A stretch of 64,000 bases of DNA from Branchiostoma floridae. Taxonomy: Eukaryota > Chordata > Leptocardii > Amphioxiformes > Branchiostomatidae. This document shows, in pieces, positions 54,345-64,000 of this stretch. The notes beneath the pieces were generated by a model. It was not told the DNA's origin and did not search any database. It saw nothing but the letters and a program-made list of their open reading frames with translations. The DNA lies in contig NC_049984.1 of assembly GCF_000003815.2 (NCBI RefSeq), positions 27,537,741 through 27,601,740 on the forward strand, read 5' to 3'. The stretch's first letter is position 1. Each line of letters starts with the position of its first letter. Made by a program: the position numbers and the translations under genes.

Positions 54345-54640
54345 TCGATCCCATGAAGCAATTCACCACACCGAGTACGAGTACGAGGACGCCGATTTGG
54401 ACAAAGACGAGATAGCTAAGGCGATCACGGCAGCGCTAGTTCTGCTCGGCAACGCAAGCTTCTCTATGCCCCTACTTTGTCGAGAGGAATGCTGCCCCAA
54501 CCTTGACAAGGACCTACGTTTCCTCATTGCCGCAGAGGTAGGCACTTCTGACTCTCTCTTCGGCCCTGATTTTGTCAGTCAAGTATCCAAAACTAAAGCC
54601 TCCAAGAGAGCACTGGGCGACGTTCTTCAAACTATTTTTG
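54345..54640 (+). pseudogene. DIRS/Ngaro-type Gag-like fragment
   Basis: The frame gives EYEYEDADLDKDEIAKAITA, ALVLLGNASFSMPLLCREEC and GTSDSLFGPDFVSQVSK. 'AL.LLGNA...(I/L)...RR......' followed by 'LFG..F' is the pattern I recall from the first ORF of tyrosine-recombinase retrotransposons. No recombinase or RT is nearby. It ends within 160 bases of the conserved ORF at 54.8 kb, so the two could be linked. Confidence 0.45.
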
Positions 54641-54794
54641 CAAGATGCATCTCCTTGTTAACTTTGCCACTGAAGCGAATAGCACATTGAAACTGTCTGA
54701 AGATGCCGTGTCACAGGGCAAGAACCCTTTTGCTTTTTCACAAGCAGGGGAATCAGGAGCAACATGACTGATAAGAACAGCCTGCAGTGCAGAA

Positions 54795-56290
54795 ATGAAA
54801 AATCCGGCACTCCACATTACTTCGACAGCCACCTGTCACATCACCACAATGAAGGTCACGTTCCGGGGCAATAGGTTCAATATTCTGTTTTTCAATGCTG
54901 CTGCGGTGTACCACCATCATAAGCACATCATCAGCTTCGTCTCCTCATGGCCAGACCCCAACGGGCTGTTCAAAGCTGTAAAAGCAGATGCATCACAGAA
55001 GGTGTACCTTGCTGGTGTTCGAGCCCTGGGCATGGTGGACAAGACCATCACGGGTCCGTTTTTCCGACTCCTGGGCATCCAGAAAGGTATTCTAAACATG
55101 AATATCCATCTCCATCAGATGCAGTTGGGGCTGGATAGATGGTCAAAGGACGCCATCAGCCTGATGGACGGAGAAGCTCTCTTCGACGAAGCAGTAGTAA
55201 AGAGGCACAAAGATGCTTTGTACCACTCGCTTTTTGCAGCCAGCGAAGACGAGGAGCTAGACACACTCACCCAGCAGGCACTTGAAGTTGTCTGTGCCTC
55301 CATGTTGATTTTACTGGAACGCCAAGCAGAAGAACAGTTGCCTGGTGGCAGATTCTGGGAGCCCTCAGAAGCTGAGATTCAGAAGTCCCAGCACGTGCCC
55401 ACCACCAATGTTGTGTCTGAGAGAGACTTCGCCGTGCTGGACAACCTGCTCAGGGCAAAACCCAATGCGACGTCGCTGGCCTGCGAAGCCTACATCATGT
55501 GGCTCAACAATCAAACAAGCACTTGGCTTCGGAATCTGACAGTGGAGGAGAAAGAAAGGCATATGGCATATGCCAGGACACACGCAGCTAGTGATTCAAA
55601 GAAAAGAATAAACAAATCAAGGAGCAGCGCCTACAGGCCTTGCTTAAGAAGCAACGGCAGAAAGAAGACAAAATCAAAAGAGCAAGGGAGAGGAAGGTGG
55701 CCTTGACCGACAAAGTGCTTAAGATTGGAGGTGTGTGGAAGACACCAGAGGAAGTGGAAGAAAAGATGGCAGCAGTGAGCTCTGAGCAGATCAAGCTGGA
55801 TGCCTTGAAGTGTCAGTTGCAATTTCATAAGAAGGTTGTAGGGTCTCAGGGTGAGAAAGAACATTTCCAAATGACTGTGACCAAACCTGGGAAAAGAAAC
55901 ACACAGTCAACAGTACAGAAAAGGCTGAACATCTCAAGGAAGTCCTTTAGGAACAACATGACAACAACAACATGTTTTGACAGTGACTCTGGGGAAGAAG
56001 AGGAGGACACAGAGTATGTGACGCTGAAAGAACCTGACATGCGCGGTGTCGACAGTGTTCGGGCTAAACTTGATAGCAGACTGCAAGAAGGGAGGACGGA
56101 AAGGGAGATAAAGAAACAGAAAGAGTCACTGTCCCAGAATTTGGAAGACCCCAACAGCCTAGTGGGGTGTAGGGTCAAGCATAAGTTTAAAACTGAAACT
56201 CCTGAGGAGGATAATGCATTCAAATGGTATTATGGAACAGTGAAACATATTGTACAAAGAACACAAAGGATACAAAACAAGTGCTTTTAA
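54795..56290 (+). CDS. conserved protein of unknown function, one frameshift
   Basis: The first frame (54795-55706) encodes FRGNRFNILFFNAAAVYHHH, AVKADASQKVYLAGVRALGM, VDKTITGPFFRLLG, MNIHLHQMQLGLDRWSKDAI, SLMDGEALFDEAVVKRHKDA, RQAEEQLPGGRFWEP, TTNVVSERDFAVLDNLLRAK and TWLRNLTVEEKERHMAYART. Near 55610 a one-base change passes coding to the second frame (to 56290): LQALLKKQRQKEDKIKRARE, VLKIGGVWKTPEEVEEKMAA, an acidic segment, and LVGCRVKHKFK...WYYGTV, a Tudor-like ending. I recall close relatives in many fish, molluscs and cnidarians. Function is unknown, and 'ERDF..LD.L' weakly recalls hAT C-termini. About 500 codons with one break make it the best preserved unit here. Confidence 0.7.
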
Positions 56291-56299
56291 AAAAGCTGG

Positions 56300-56750
56300 C
56301 ATTTTGCCAAGGTTTGCGTGTGTGAATGTTTTTTTTTCTAGATTAGAATGTCATATAAATAGAACAGAATAAAAAACCTGATATGGGCGCATGGAGAGAT
56401 TCACAAATATGCAAATGAGTTATGTCCTGGAATATGAAAAATAATATGTTTCCTGAAACTTTTTGTTTACTGGATTGCAGTTATTTTCGAGAAAATCAGT
56501 TTGTTCTTGTGTAATTCTGTGATATAGATGTTGTATGGGCATTTTATGGAAAGTTAGAAAGAAACATATACGCAGAGTATCGCACGTCTCACGGTTCGTT
56601 CATTCAAACATCCCAACTGCGGAAAAATGCAGTAGAACAGGTGCAAAGGTGAGTTTTAATGTTCTGTACAAAAGTATTGTTCATTAGTATTTTAAATGGA
56701 TGTAAAAATTAGTATTTTAATGGATGTAAAAAAGAAAAAAAAAGTTGAAA
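56300..56750. other. no gene recognised
   Basis: AT-rich, with a short duplicated phrase (TTAGTATTTTAA.TGGATGTAAA) near 56687-56730. Confidence 0.35.
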
Positions 56751-56751
56751 A

Positions 56752-56828
56752 ACATCTTATCTCCCGGATTCGAACCGGGTGCATTAGTTTAGAATGCGCA
56801 AATTTTACCACTGCGCTAGTGCGACCAT
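56752..56828 (-). mobile_element. tRNA-derived sequence (SINE head or tRNA pseudogene)
   Basis: On the minus strand TAGCGCAGTGG (A box) and GGTTCGAATCC (B box) are perfect. A D-stem GCGC/GCGC, a T-stem CCCGG/CCGGG and an anticodon-like stem GCATT/AATGC can be drawn. The 3' strand of the acceptor stem does not pair and the variable loop is too short, so a working tRNA gene is unlikely. Confidence 0.65.
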
Positions 56829-57233
56829 GTTGAAGAAATACCTGTTTTAGAAGGTATACAAATGTTTGGCATGAATTGAACAGGTCCGTTCATCTCAACA
56901 TCACAACAGCGACTACACTGGCCAGTAAGCATTTTGCGACTGCGATGTCGACGAGGCTTCGAAGGAAATGTGACATATATAAAGTTATACTTTAGATATT
57001 TTGCACAGGTCTACATACTGTGAATAAACTTTTATTAATGTGTACAAATTATAATAATAATAAAGCTTATTGCAAATTCATGCCCATTGGGCTAATTGCA
57101 AGAAAAGAATGACTAATTACATGAGATGAATAAATGTGGTCTGAATACATGTAGATAAACTAAATTCTAACATACACATTAAGTGGATGAATATACATAC
57201 TATACATAATGGGGTACTAAGTCTACGTAACTA

Positions 57234-57815
57234 TTACAGGGTTTGACTTCTTTCTTGAAGACATTTGAAAATGAAATGCCCCATGTGTTCTATAATAGAT
57301 TGATCCCTTGATGTTAGTAGGAAGAGAATCTTTTGTGGCGTTTTTAACAATGAAAATGTTGGTGTGATTTCGGTCACTCTATCAAATAGCCTTTTTCTTT
57401 CGGCTTCGAATTGGGGGCATTCACAAATAAAATGTGTTTCATTTTCAACTGCATTCATTGTGCACTGCTTACAAATTCTTTCTTGAACAGGTAGCTTTTT
57501 GTATCTTCCTTTCTCTATTTCTAACGGGTGCGAACTAATTCGTTACTTAAATATTGCTGAGCGGTAATCATAATTATTATGGTACAAGTAGTTTTCCATG
57601 TCATATGTTGTTTTTAAGTTTTTGTAAAATCTAAGTTTTCCTTCGTCTACAGATAACTTGTAAAAGAAAGTTTGAGTATACATGTCATTCAACCTTCTCC
57701 TTAACAATGTACATGAATAACTGCTGTCTATGATGTCGGTATTCCAGATGTATGAATAGCCGCTGTTATCAAGTACTTCCTTTACATGATGCATCCAGTT
57801 TTTCCTGCGGCTGTT
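57234..57815 (-). pseudogene. non-LTR retrotransposon C-terminus (second copy)
   Basis: Read on the minus strand: HHVKEVLDNSGYSYIWNTD, then LRRRLNDMYTQTFFYKLSVD, then HPLEIEKGRYKKLPVQERIC, CTMNAVENETHFICECPQFE and RKRLFDRVTEI. The C-x2-C...H-x4-C zinc-like ending is typical for LINE ORF2. The start matches HVKDILDYSGYSYLW of the 39-40 kb LINE. One stop separates the two halves. Confidence 0.75.
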
Positions 57816-58009
57816 CTCTGGTAAATAATGTTATAATGTAGAGTACTTAGTGCTTTTTCATTTCCTGTACAGGTGTATCGTGTCGACATGGTCGACCTGG
57901 CCACTACCACATGGCCCCGGTGCAGATGCGGTGGGGAGGAAGGACCCGCGGCTGGAGGCCCAGTTTGCCGCGGTCGTGTGCGCGGGACCCGGTCTGGATC
58001 CCGAGGACA

Positions 58010-58185
58010 GTAGCCATCTTAGACCTCAGGTCCTCCCGTACCGTGAAGCGCATTAGGCGGCATGTTTCCATCGACCTCTGTCGGTTGCAGCTGTCTCGGC
58101 CTGCACCCAAGAGATGTTGGCTCTTTTCAGGTTTTCACTGAATGTCCTCCTCCATGTGTTTTTGGGTCTGCCTGTGTTCAAATAA
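58010..58185 (-). pseudogene. LINE ORF2 C-terminal fragment (different family)
   Basis: Minus strand: NTGRPKNTWRRTFSENLKRA, NISWVQAETAATDRGRWKHA and a stop. 'GRP..TWRR....L.......W..A...A.DR..W' is the common end of many LINE ORF2 proteins. No overlap in sequence with the 57-kb copy. Confidence 0.7.
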
Positions 58186-58227
58186 TATAAAGGCCATGGT
58201 AGGTTGACAGTCATAAGGGCTTGATGG

Positions 58228-58258
58228 TAATCTCCAAGCAGATCCTACGCCACCCTCA
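58228..58258. repeat. half-end of the 15-kb MITE family
   Basis: AATCTCCAAGCAGATCCTAC resembles the terminal repeat of the MITE at 15018-15160. No partner end lies nearby. Confidence 0.45.
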
Positions 58259-58259
58259 T

Positions 58260-59360
58260 AAGATTAAAAAAAAGTCTACAAAAGAGGCTAACCTGTTTTA
58301 CTTGCCTATACTCAGATATATTTGCTTATTCAATGATTCAAACTTGTTCTGACTGATGGTGATTATTGCCTCATCATTTATGTAGCGTAGAAATCTCTTA
58401 GGCGAATCAGGACCCTGCCAGTGTGAGAACACAACCAGTTCAGAATAACAATTCACTCGAGTATACTACAAGCAGTTCCTGGTCTGCAACCCTTCTCCCA
58501 TTGATGAAGAGGTGGAGAGGCTCACAGCTGACATGGATCAGCAAGAAGACTCTTTTCGTCACCATGGCAATGTCTTTTTTTCATTGCCATTTTTTCATTG
58601 TGTTTTTATTCCATTACATTTATTGTTTAATTTCTATTCACAGATACAGAACTCTGACTAGACACAGGACTTGATTGTGCACACTGCTGCTGCTATCGGA
58701 CACAGACGCATCCGTAATTGTCTACCATAATTCAATTGTCTACCTTCCAGACGCTTGAAGTCTGGTATTGTAAGAGAAAATCTGCATCAGCCCTGATATT
58801 TTGATCCTCCACATCTGTGTATGAAAGGGTGTGACACTCTTCTGAAGAGTTTCCTCTTTACAAAAGACGATTCTTGATGGCCTAATGAATTTTTTTGCAC
58901 AGGGTATGGCTCTATATTATTTATTTATTATTCAAAGTATGTTTGAACTGATTGTCTACATCTTTGGCCTCAAGTCTATCAATATGTATAGCTAGAGTGT
59001 GTGAGGTTTGTCAAGTACTTTGGTGTAACATAACCTGGAGTCACAATGTGCCTAAAAAGCTAATAGTAACTTTGTTTTGCCAAAACCATACCAGCTTAAC
59101 CAATACAGATGCAGATTCTAACTGTATCATAGTCTTTGATGGGCATCAAGGGGTGCAGACAAGAAATCAAACCCAATAGCATTTATTTTAGATTAGAAGT
59201 ATCACTAGTTGATGACTCCTATTTTACTTAATGTTCACTTTGTTATTGTATCATTATCATCATACTTTCATACAAGTATTTTTGCAATTAGCCTTCGGGC
59301 ATGAGTTTGCAATAAAGATTACCCATATTAAAATGTCATCTTTGTGACTAGTCTGACATT
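58260..59360. other. no gene recognised
   Basis: Short frames only. Nothing with a motif on either strand. Confidence 0.35.
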
Positions 59361-59370
59361 ACCTTTTCAG

Positions 59371-59552
59371 AAAAGGCAGTAACAGCAGAGGCTGGACACG
59401 CATACGCTTACATGAGAGAAAACAAGACAGCTGAGTACAAAGACTACATCCACAGGGCTGCAGAATTAGAGGCCAACAAATGCAAGCCCACTGACTGAGG
59501 AGGAGAGGAAAAGAGCAGTCAGCAAACTCTCAACACAGATGAGGGAAATAGT
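59371..59552 (+). CDS. exon-like block, unassigned
   Basis: Preceded by TTTTCAG, it encodes KAVTAEAGHAYAYMRENKTA, EYKDYIHRAAELEANKC and, after a one-base change, LTEEERKRAVSKLSTQM. Charged, helical sequence. I recall similar tails in multicopy transposon-linked proteins. Broken by a stop in the first frame. Confidence 0.35.
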
Positions 59553-60129
59553 TGAGTATTTGGAACATACCTATTTTTGTATGTTTGCAAATTACTAGAA
59601 GTACTCTGCATGGAATTCATTCATCATGCACGTGGTTTAGTATCAAAACATTCATCTTTTCCTGTTAGTAGATTCCAACTTATTGCAAAACTTTTTTTAT
59701 CACAAAATCTGGGAAATTGCAAATGGTCATGGAATCCAAAAATATTAGCAATTACAGTTTGTAGCTGGACACCTCTGAAAAAGCAACAAAGCAGTACATT
59801 TTTCTTAATAGCTAACATATGACATTGCAACTAATTTACAGTCATGGTGTGATTATAACAGGACATGATGAGTTGTGAATGGAAAGCAAATGTATCAAAT
59901 TTGTGTTCTGATGTCCAAGATGAGAAGCTGCGGTCTTGAAATAATGGCCGTGACATATGACCACAACAACAAAAAGATTAAGAGGCTTGAACCAATGCCG
60001 GGATCAAGTTTCTGTCTTACAATATTTGCAGTACCAAGTACTAAGCCGCGTTTCTTATCATGTTCCTTTATTCCGATGATTATGTCGATGTAATTTGATA
60101 GAATACATGCATCACTTTTGTATTTACAG

Positions 60130-60343
60130 TTCCATTAGGACATCCGGGGAGAGGTGTCACACCATCCGGACAGCCACTGCCAACCAGCTCCCATGGATAG
60201 AAGATGCCAAAAGGGTCCGGCTGATTGTCCAGGAAGTTTTCAGCACCTGGGAACTGACCCAAAATAATGTATATGGGAGCAATGGGTTTGGACGCTTGGA
60301 CCAAAACAGGCTGGAGGCCATATGCAGGAGCACACATCCTTAA
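60130..60343 (+). CDS. BEN-domain-like fragment
   Basis: After TTTACAG the frame encodes SIRTSGERCHTIRTATANQL, PWIEDAKRVRLIVQEVFSTW, ELTQNNVYGSNGFGRLDQNR and LEAI before a stop. 'A..L...VFS..EL....V.G..G..RLD..RL.AI' fits the second half of a BEN domain, an alpha-helical DNA-binding module found in chromatin factors and transposons. A related ending is at 32.1 kb. Confidence 0.5.
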
Positions 60344-60689
60344 AACATTTCATATTCCGTAAACTGATTTTATAATAGACACTAAGAAAAACAACAAGCG
60401 GATTAAACTGCAAGGATCCAGATTGTTTCTTTTTGCAGTGTGAATGCTTGTGTTTTTCTGCTCTTCTGCAATCCTGTCTGTGAATGCTCGGGGATAGATT
60501 TTGTATAAATTTCTGATATGCCCTTTGTGGAGGTCGTACGTGCTGGTGCGCGTGGTCCGAAACCCACGCTACACTGACAGGTTTGCTTGCGTTACTTCTT
60601 TTGTACAATTATTGTCACCGAATAGTAATATGCGGGAAGGAAAAATACCGTCGGGTCAAAGCTAGTGGACTCGGGATTAAACAATGGTT

Positions 60690-60925
60690 TTGATCTTGCT
60701 CTGTGTGAGAGAAGAAACCAAGAGCAAGCTCGAACAAATCAACAAGAACCATGATAACTATGAGCAGATAACCTGTGGGATGATTGAGATTGGGTTTGAC
60801 AAAACTAACGAACAGTGTCCTACGAAAGAAAAAGCATGAAGTCCAGGTACCGGGTAGTCCTGGATCACAACAAGAGGAGTAGAAATGGCCTGGATTGTGG
60901 GCAATTAATCGGATTGTCTGAAAAT
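60690..60925 (+). pseudogene. Myb/SANT-like DNA-binding domain fragment
   Basis: The frame gives REETKSKLEQINKNHDNYEQ and ITCGMIEIGFDKTNEQCPTK. After a frame change at the ATG near 60837, MKSRYRVVLDHNKRSRNG follows. 'W/L......K......NY..I...M...GF.KT..QC..K...L...Y....D.N..SG' is the Myb/SANT-like trihelix common in transposon and host proteins. The first helix is weak. Confidence 0.6.
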
Positions 60926-61019
60926 GAGTGTGAACACTTTTTTAAAAGCATTAAATCTACATCACAATAATGATATCAAAAATATGTACTAAATGTTGTC
61001 ACTTTTCTCATGATCTCAG

Positions 61020-61144
61020 AACACCTGGCCCAGTTCCAGCAGCCGCCCATGCGCCCAGACGACGCCCAGTATAGGCGACGTCTCAACTCCCTTATCAACA
61101 AAAAAGCCAAGACAACCTGGTACCACAATAAGGAGTAATATCAG
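61020..61144 (+). CDS. small exon, unassigned
   Basis: Bounded by CTCAG and GTGAGC, it encodes HLAQFQQPPMRPDDAQYRRR, LNSLINKKAKTTWYHNKE and a stop nine bases before the donor. Clean, basic, and protein-like. It may be the last coding exon or a dead one. Confidence 0.4.
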
Positions 61145-61149
61145 GTGAG

Positions 61150-62500
61150 CACTGCTTAGCAAGTTGTGTTCCAAATAAGGTACAACCCTCAGACAAGGGT
61201 TGTACCTTAAATACTGTTGTTACCACTGTAAGTCTACGAATTTCCTTAATATATTTAGACTTGCAACACAGTTTTTGTTGGGACTTTTTTTATTACTTCT
61301 TTTTTTAAATTATGTTTATGAATGAATGACATCCCTGATGTCCACGTTCAAGGTTATGAATGAATATCTTTCTGCTCACTGACCCAGATTTTAAGTCATC
61401 TTTGAAGACTTCTTTGCCTTGTCTACATGTTCTGAAAAGTTTTATGCTACTTTTTCTTACATGTCATAACCTCTGTATGCTATGTTTTAGTGAGTATTGC
61501 CCATATAACATGTAATGAAGATGTGCCTCTTCACCCATATGTTCTTGCATGAAAGCAGAGCACAATTTTATAGACTGACTGACAGTAGATGTCTAGTTAT
61601 AGTACATGTAGGATGTAATTAAAGATCGTTTGTGTTCACCAGCTCTCACATTGGGCCAATGTGTTGGAGGACTACTGTGTTGGAGGTTGTTTGTTCACCT
61701 GCGTGTGGATTTTCTGTAATACGACTGTTGCAATTATCCATATTATTGCTTTATAGATGCCACTATAGAAGTTTTACCAGTACAATGTTTACGATATTAA
61801 AGACTGGACTGGAGATAGAAAGGATGGCTGGTGACTAGAGTCTTTGTACTGTGATGCATAATAAAAAGAAATGGAACAGCGTTTGTGACCATGAGGATCA
61901 CTGCCATATTGTCAAACGAATAAAGCGGGCCACCTGCGTACAGATCCTCCAGGCTGGTTTAACCACAGGGCTCTGGAGGAGGCGCTACATCCAGGGGAAG
62001 GTGAAACCAAGACCGGGCTCACTGAGGCTGCCCTTTTTGGCCTAAGGAAACAGAATGTGAAGGATGCAGAGACCCTCCTGCCCTATAATGTAGCCTCGTT
62101 CCTCCGTCACCGAGGTTACACTCCTTCGAAACGGTGGCAGGGTGTTGTATTCTTCCAAATCATACTTACTACCATGCATTACTTCAACGTAAGAAAAACC
62201 TTTTATAGTGGACAGCCAGGTAGGCATAGAATGGTAGGTATTGAAGTTTTATGTTGGTGCATTGTATTTTAGGTTTAGCCAAGGTGTAGGGAGTCGCTTA
62301 TAGCTGTGACAGCAAACATCGTGTCCATGGAGCTTCGTAGGAGGGAAACCGCTGCCATTGGATATGAAGAGCACCCACGTGCGGGCACCACTGTTGATGT
62401 TGGAGATTCTTTGCTGGACTACACAGACACGGAAAGCACCTGCGAAAGGAAACACGGGGCCGCAGGACTGGAACACTAGCGGGGACATGTTCAGATCCAG
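61150..62500. other. no confident gene
   Basis: A direct/inverted phrase GGTACAACCCTCAGACAAGGGTTGTACC at 61178-61205 is a small palindrome. Open frames at 61851-62045 and 62358-62552 carry no motif I can name. Confidence 0.3.
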
Positions 62501-62504
62501 GTCA

Positions 62505-62680
62505 GAAGAGAGCGTGCTTTGGCCCTTAGGGCCATGGACGAACACCTATTGATAAAACAGTACAAGTTTGCAACAGCCACACACGGGCACTATATGTATT
62601 TGACGGGAAGGGTATCGAAAATGTTCAGGGGGAGCGGGGTCACAGCAATGACAGACTAAAACATCAGGGATGTTGTGGAG
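62505..62680 (+). pseudogene. tyrosine-recombinase-like fragment (second copy)
   Basis: The frame reads ALRAMDEHLLIKQYKFATAT, HGHYMYLTGRVSKMFRGSGV and stops. It matches MDEHRNLKWYKF and YMQYTGRVSNNV of the 34.5-kb fragment, with the same spacing. Catalytic residues are not included. Confidence 0.5.
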
Positions 62681-63544
62681 CAGGTAAGGTTTTCAACTTT
62701 TTAAAATCACCCAAATCCGCCATTACATTTTTTAAGATGTGTACAAACCCACTTAAAATTGCCATCTTATAGGTTCCATACGTATACTGAAGTGATTGAT
62801 AACTTTAGTGAGGCATATTGTGACCTTGTACAGGAGGAGGACGAACTGAAAAAGGTCAGAAGAGTTGACCAAAGAGTAGGCGAAGTGCGAGCTCCTCGAA
62901 AGCAGGATAAAGGCTGATGAAGAGGTATCCGCTGAGCTCCTCTTCTACCTGGAAGACCCGAAACCAAACTGATACAAGTCTTCGTTGTTTTCCATCATAT
63001 GAATTTGCACAGTTTATATGACAGAGAGATCTGGGATGTTAGACTGTACATTAATGTTACCTGTTTTGACAAGAGGAAATGGCTTTGAAGACAAAAAGAT
63101 GTTACAAAATGGAAGAACGCTGTTGTGTCACAATTACAAGCAAGATCATTTCTGGAGACCCCCCTCGTTCAAACACGGGAGGATGCCAGCACACCAAAAG
63201 CGGACACATCAGGAACAGCACCGGAAGATAGGCAAACCTGCAGGCCAGTGGACGTAGCTTCGACTCCTTCAACATCCCAAGTCCAAGTTTTATAGTAAAT
63301 GTAAATGTAAGGAAATATGATGTTTTGGGATGCACACTAATACCATCGACCATAAGATGAGAAACTACCATTATGGTGATGATTGGTATTCGAAACATAT
63401 TGGTCACAATAATATATAACATAATATATAAACATCCACTGCTCACTGAGTCACGTGTTCTATCTGCATAAAGTGACGTCACGACAGCAGTGGATTGTTA
63501 ATTCCTTGACAAAGACAGATGCTTTTTCAAGTTAATATACATTA

Positions 63545-63824
63545 TTGCATACTGATAACTATAACTGTTTTACCGCTGAGAAGATCAGAGGTAGAGAAGA
63601 ATACCAAATACCTATTTCATCAAAGAAAAGCTGAATCTGCAGACAGGCTCTACAATGGCAGGGGTATGCAGTTGAGAAAAGAGATACCAGAGGCCACTGC
63701 AGTTGCAGCTTCTTTTCGCAACAAAGCTCCATTGACTCCTATTCGTGCAGATGACATTCTACAGAGACGTCAAATAGACTTGGTTGATCTGTCTTCCCGC
63801 CAGATCATTGTAAGAGCACATTGA
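63545..63824 (+). pseudogene. integrase-like fragment (Ginger/Gypsy type), start of the core
   Basis: The frame encodes YLFHQRKAESADRLYNGRGM, QLRKEIPEATAVAASFRNKA, PLTPIRADDILQRRQIDLVD and LSSRQI to a stop. 'P....D....RW/RQIDLVD(L/M)' marks the first catalytic aspartate of DDE integrases, and the preceding text matches what I recall from KRBA2- and Ginger-like integrases. Similarity is lost after the stop at 63822. An LTR retroelement is the alternative source. Confidence 0.55.
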
Positions 63825-64000
63825 TTCTGCCGTGTGTGAGTAAATAGATGATTGGAATTCCATACTTGTAGCATTATGAATCATGCAAATTAGTAGCACA
63901 TTTACCCAATTTTCAGTAAAATAGCCTCGTTCTTCTAATTTGCTATGGTCAGACTTCCATTCTTTGAACACTTTTTGTTACTTGGGAGTGTTGTGATATC

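Noticed and set aside
56752-56828. Functional tRNA gene on the minus strand
   Set aside because: A and B boxes are perfect but the acceptor stem does not pair and the variable loop is too short.

Overview
This window reads as animal (metazoan) genomic DNA. It has short exon-like blocks bounded by AG/GT splice sites, AATAAA signals, one run of Ns (a scaffold gap), tRNA-derived SINEs, short inverted-repeat elements and the wreckage of almost every major class of eukaryotic transposon. No bacterial-style operons are present. The variety of elements, the palindromic repeat rich in 'TTCGCGG' with TGCATTTACAG ends, and several multicopy protein families I associate with lancelets suggest an amphioxus (Branchiostoma) or a similar marine invertebrate. 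That assignment is an inference from recall, not proof.

Layout. 0.6-5 kb: a Gag/protease remnant with CCHC knuckles and a retropepsin-like stretch, a terminal exon of an unrecognised gene, a fragment of a THAP/Kolobok-type transposase, and a LINE fragment with RNase H. 5-9 kb: small exons, including a locally duplicated one, an assembly gap and a microsatellite-bearing repeat. 10.5-14 kb: decayed MULE transposase, YqaJ-type nuclease, and a Ty3/Gypsy integrase end that runs into a CW zinc finger. 14-19 kb: exon-like blocks, a MITE with target duplication, and two coding-length minisatellites. 18.9-19.9 kb: three exons of a hAT (ZNF862-like) transposase. 23.2-24.2 kb: a 42-bp minisatellite that stays open as protein. 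24-28 kb: BEL/Pao, Gypsy and LINE pieces. 28-33 kb: Harbinger-like, BEN-like and Pif1-helicase pieces, the last split by a MITE. 34-36.4 kb: a composite of BEL/Pao, tyrosine-recombinase, CACTA-like and OTU segments, followed by a tandem duplication. 37-40.4 kb: two SINEs, one lying inside a LINE between perfect 12-bp target duplications. 40.5-42.7 kb: a HECT exon and a PHD finger. 44-53.9 kb: two complementary parts of a Kolobok-type transposase, a BEL/Pao integrase, an unclassified transposase-like exon, a homing-endonuclease-type zinc loop and a Harbinger-like N-terminus. 54.3-56.3 kb: the best preserved coding unit, a conserved protein of unknown function broken once. 56-64 kb: LINE ends on the minus strand, BEN and Myb/SANT-like fragments, a second tyrosine-recombinase-like piece and an integrase-like piece at the right edge.

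No complete, unbroken gene with a confident host function is visible. The candidates for host exons are the HECT exon, the hAT/ZNF862-like exons and several unassigned spliced exons, and all of these could also belong to repeated families. The window is best described as a transposon graveyard in which insertion order can be read at several nested sites. The most unusual architecture is a Gypsy integrase followed immediately by a histone-reader-type CW finger. All family names below rest on motif recognition by eye, with no database search.
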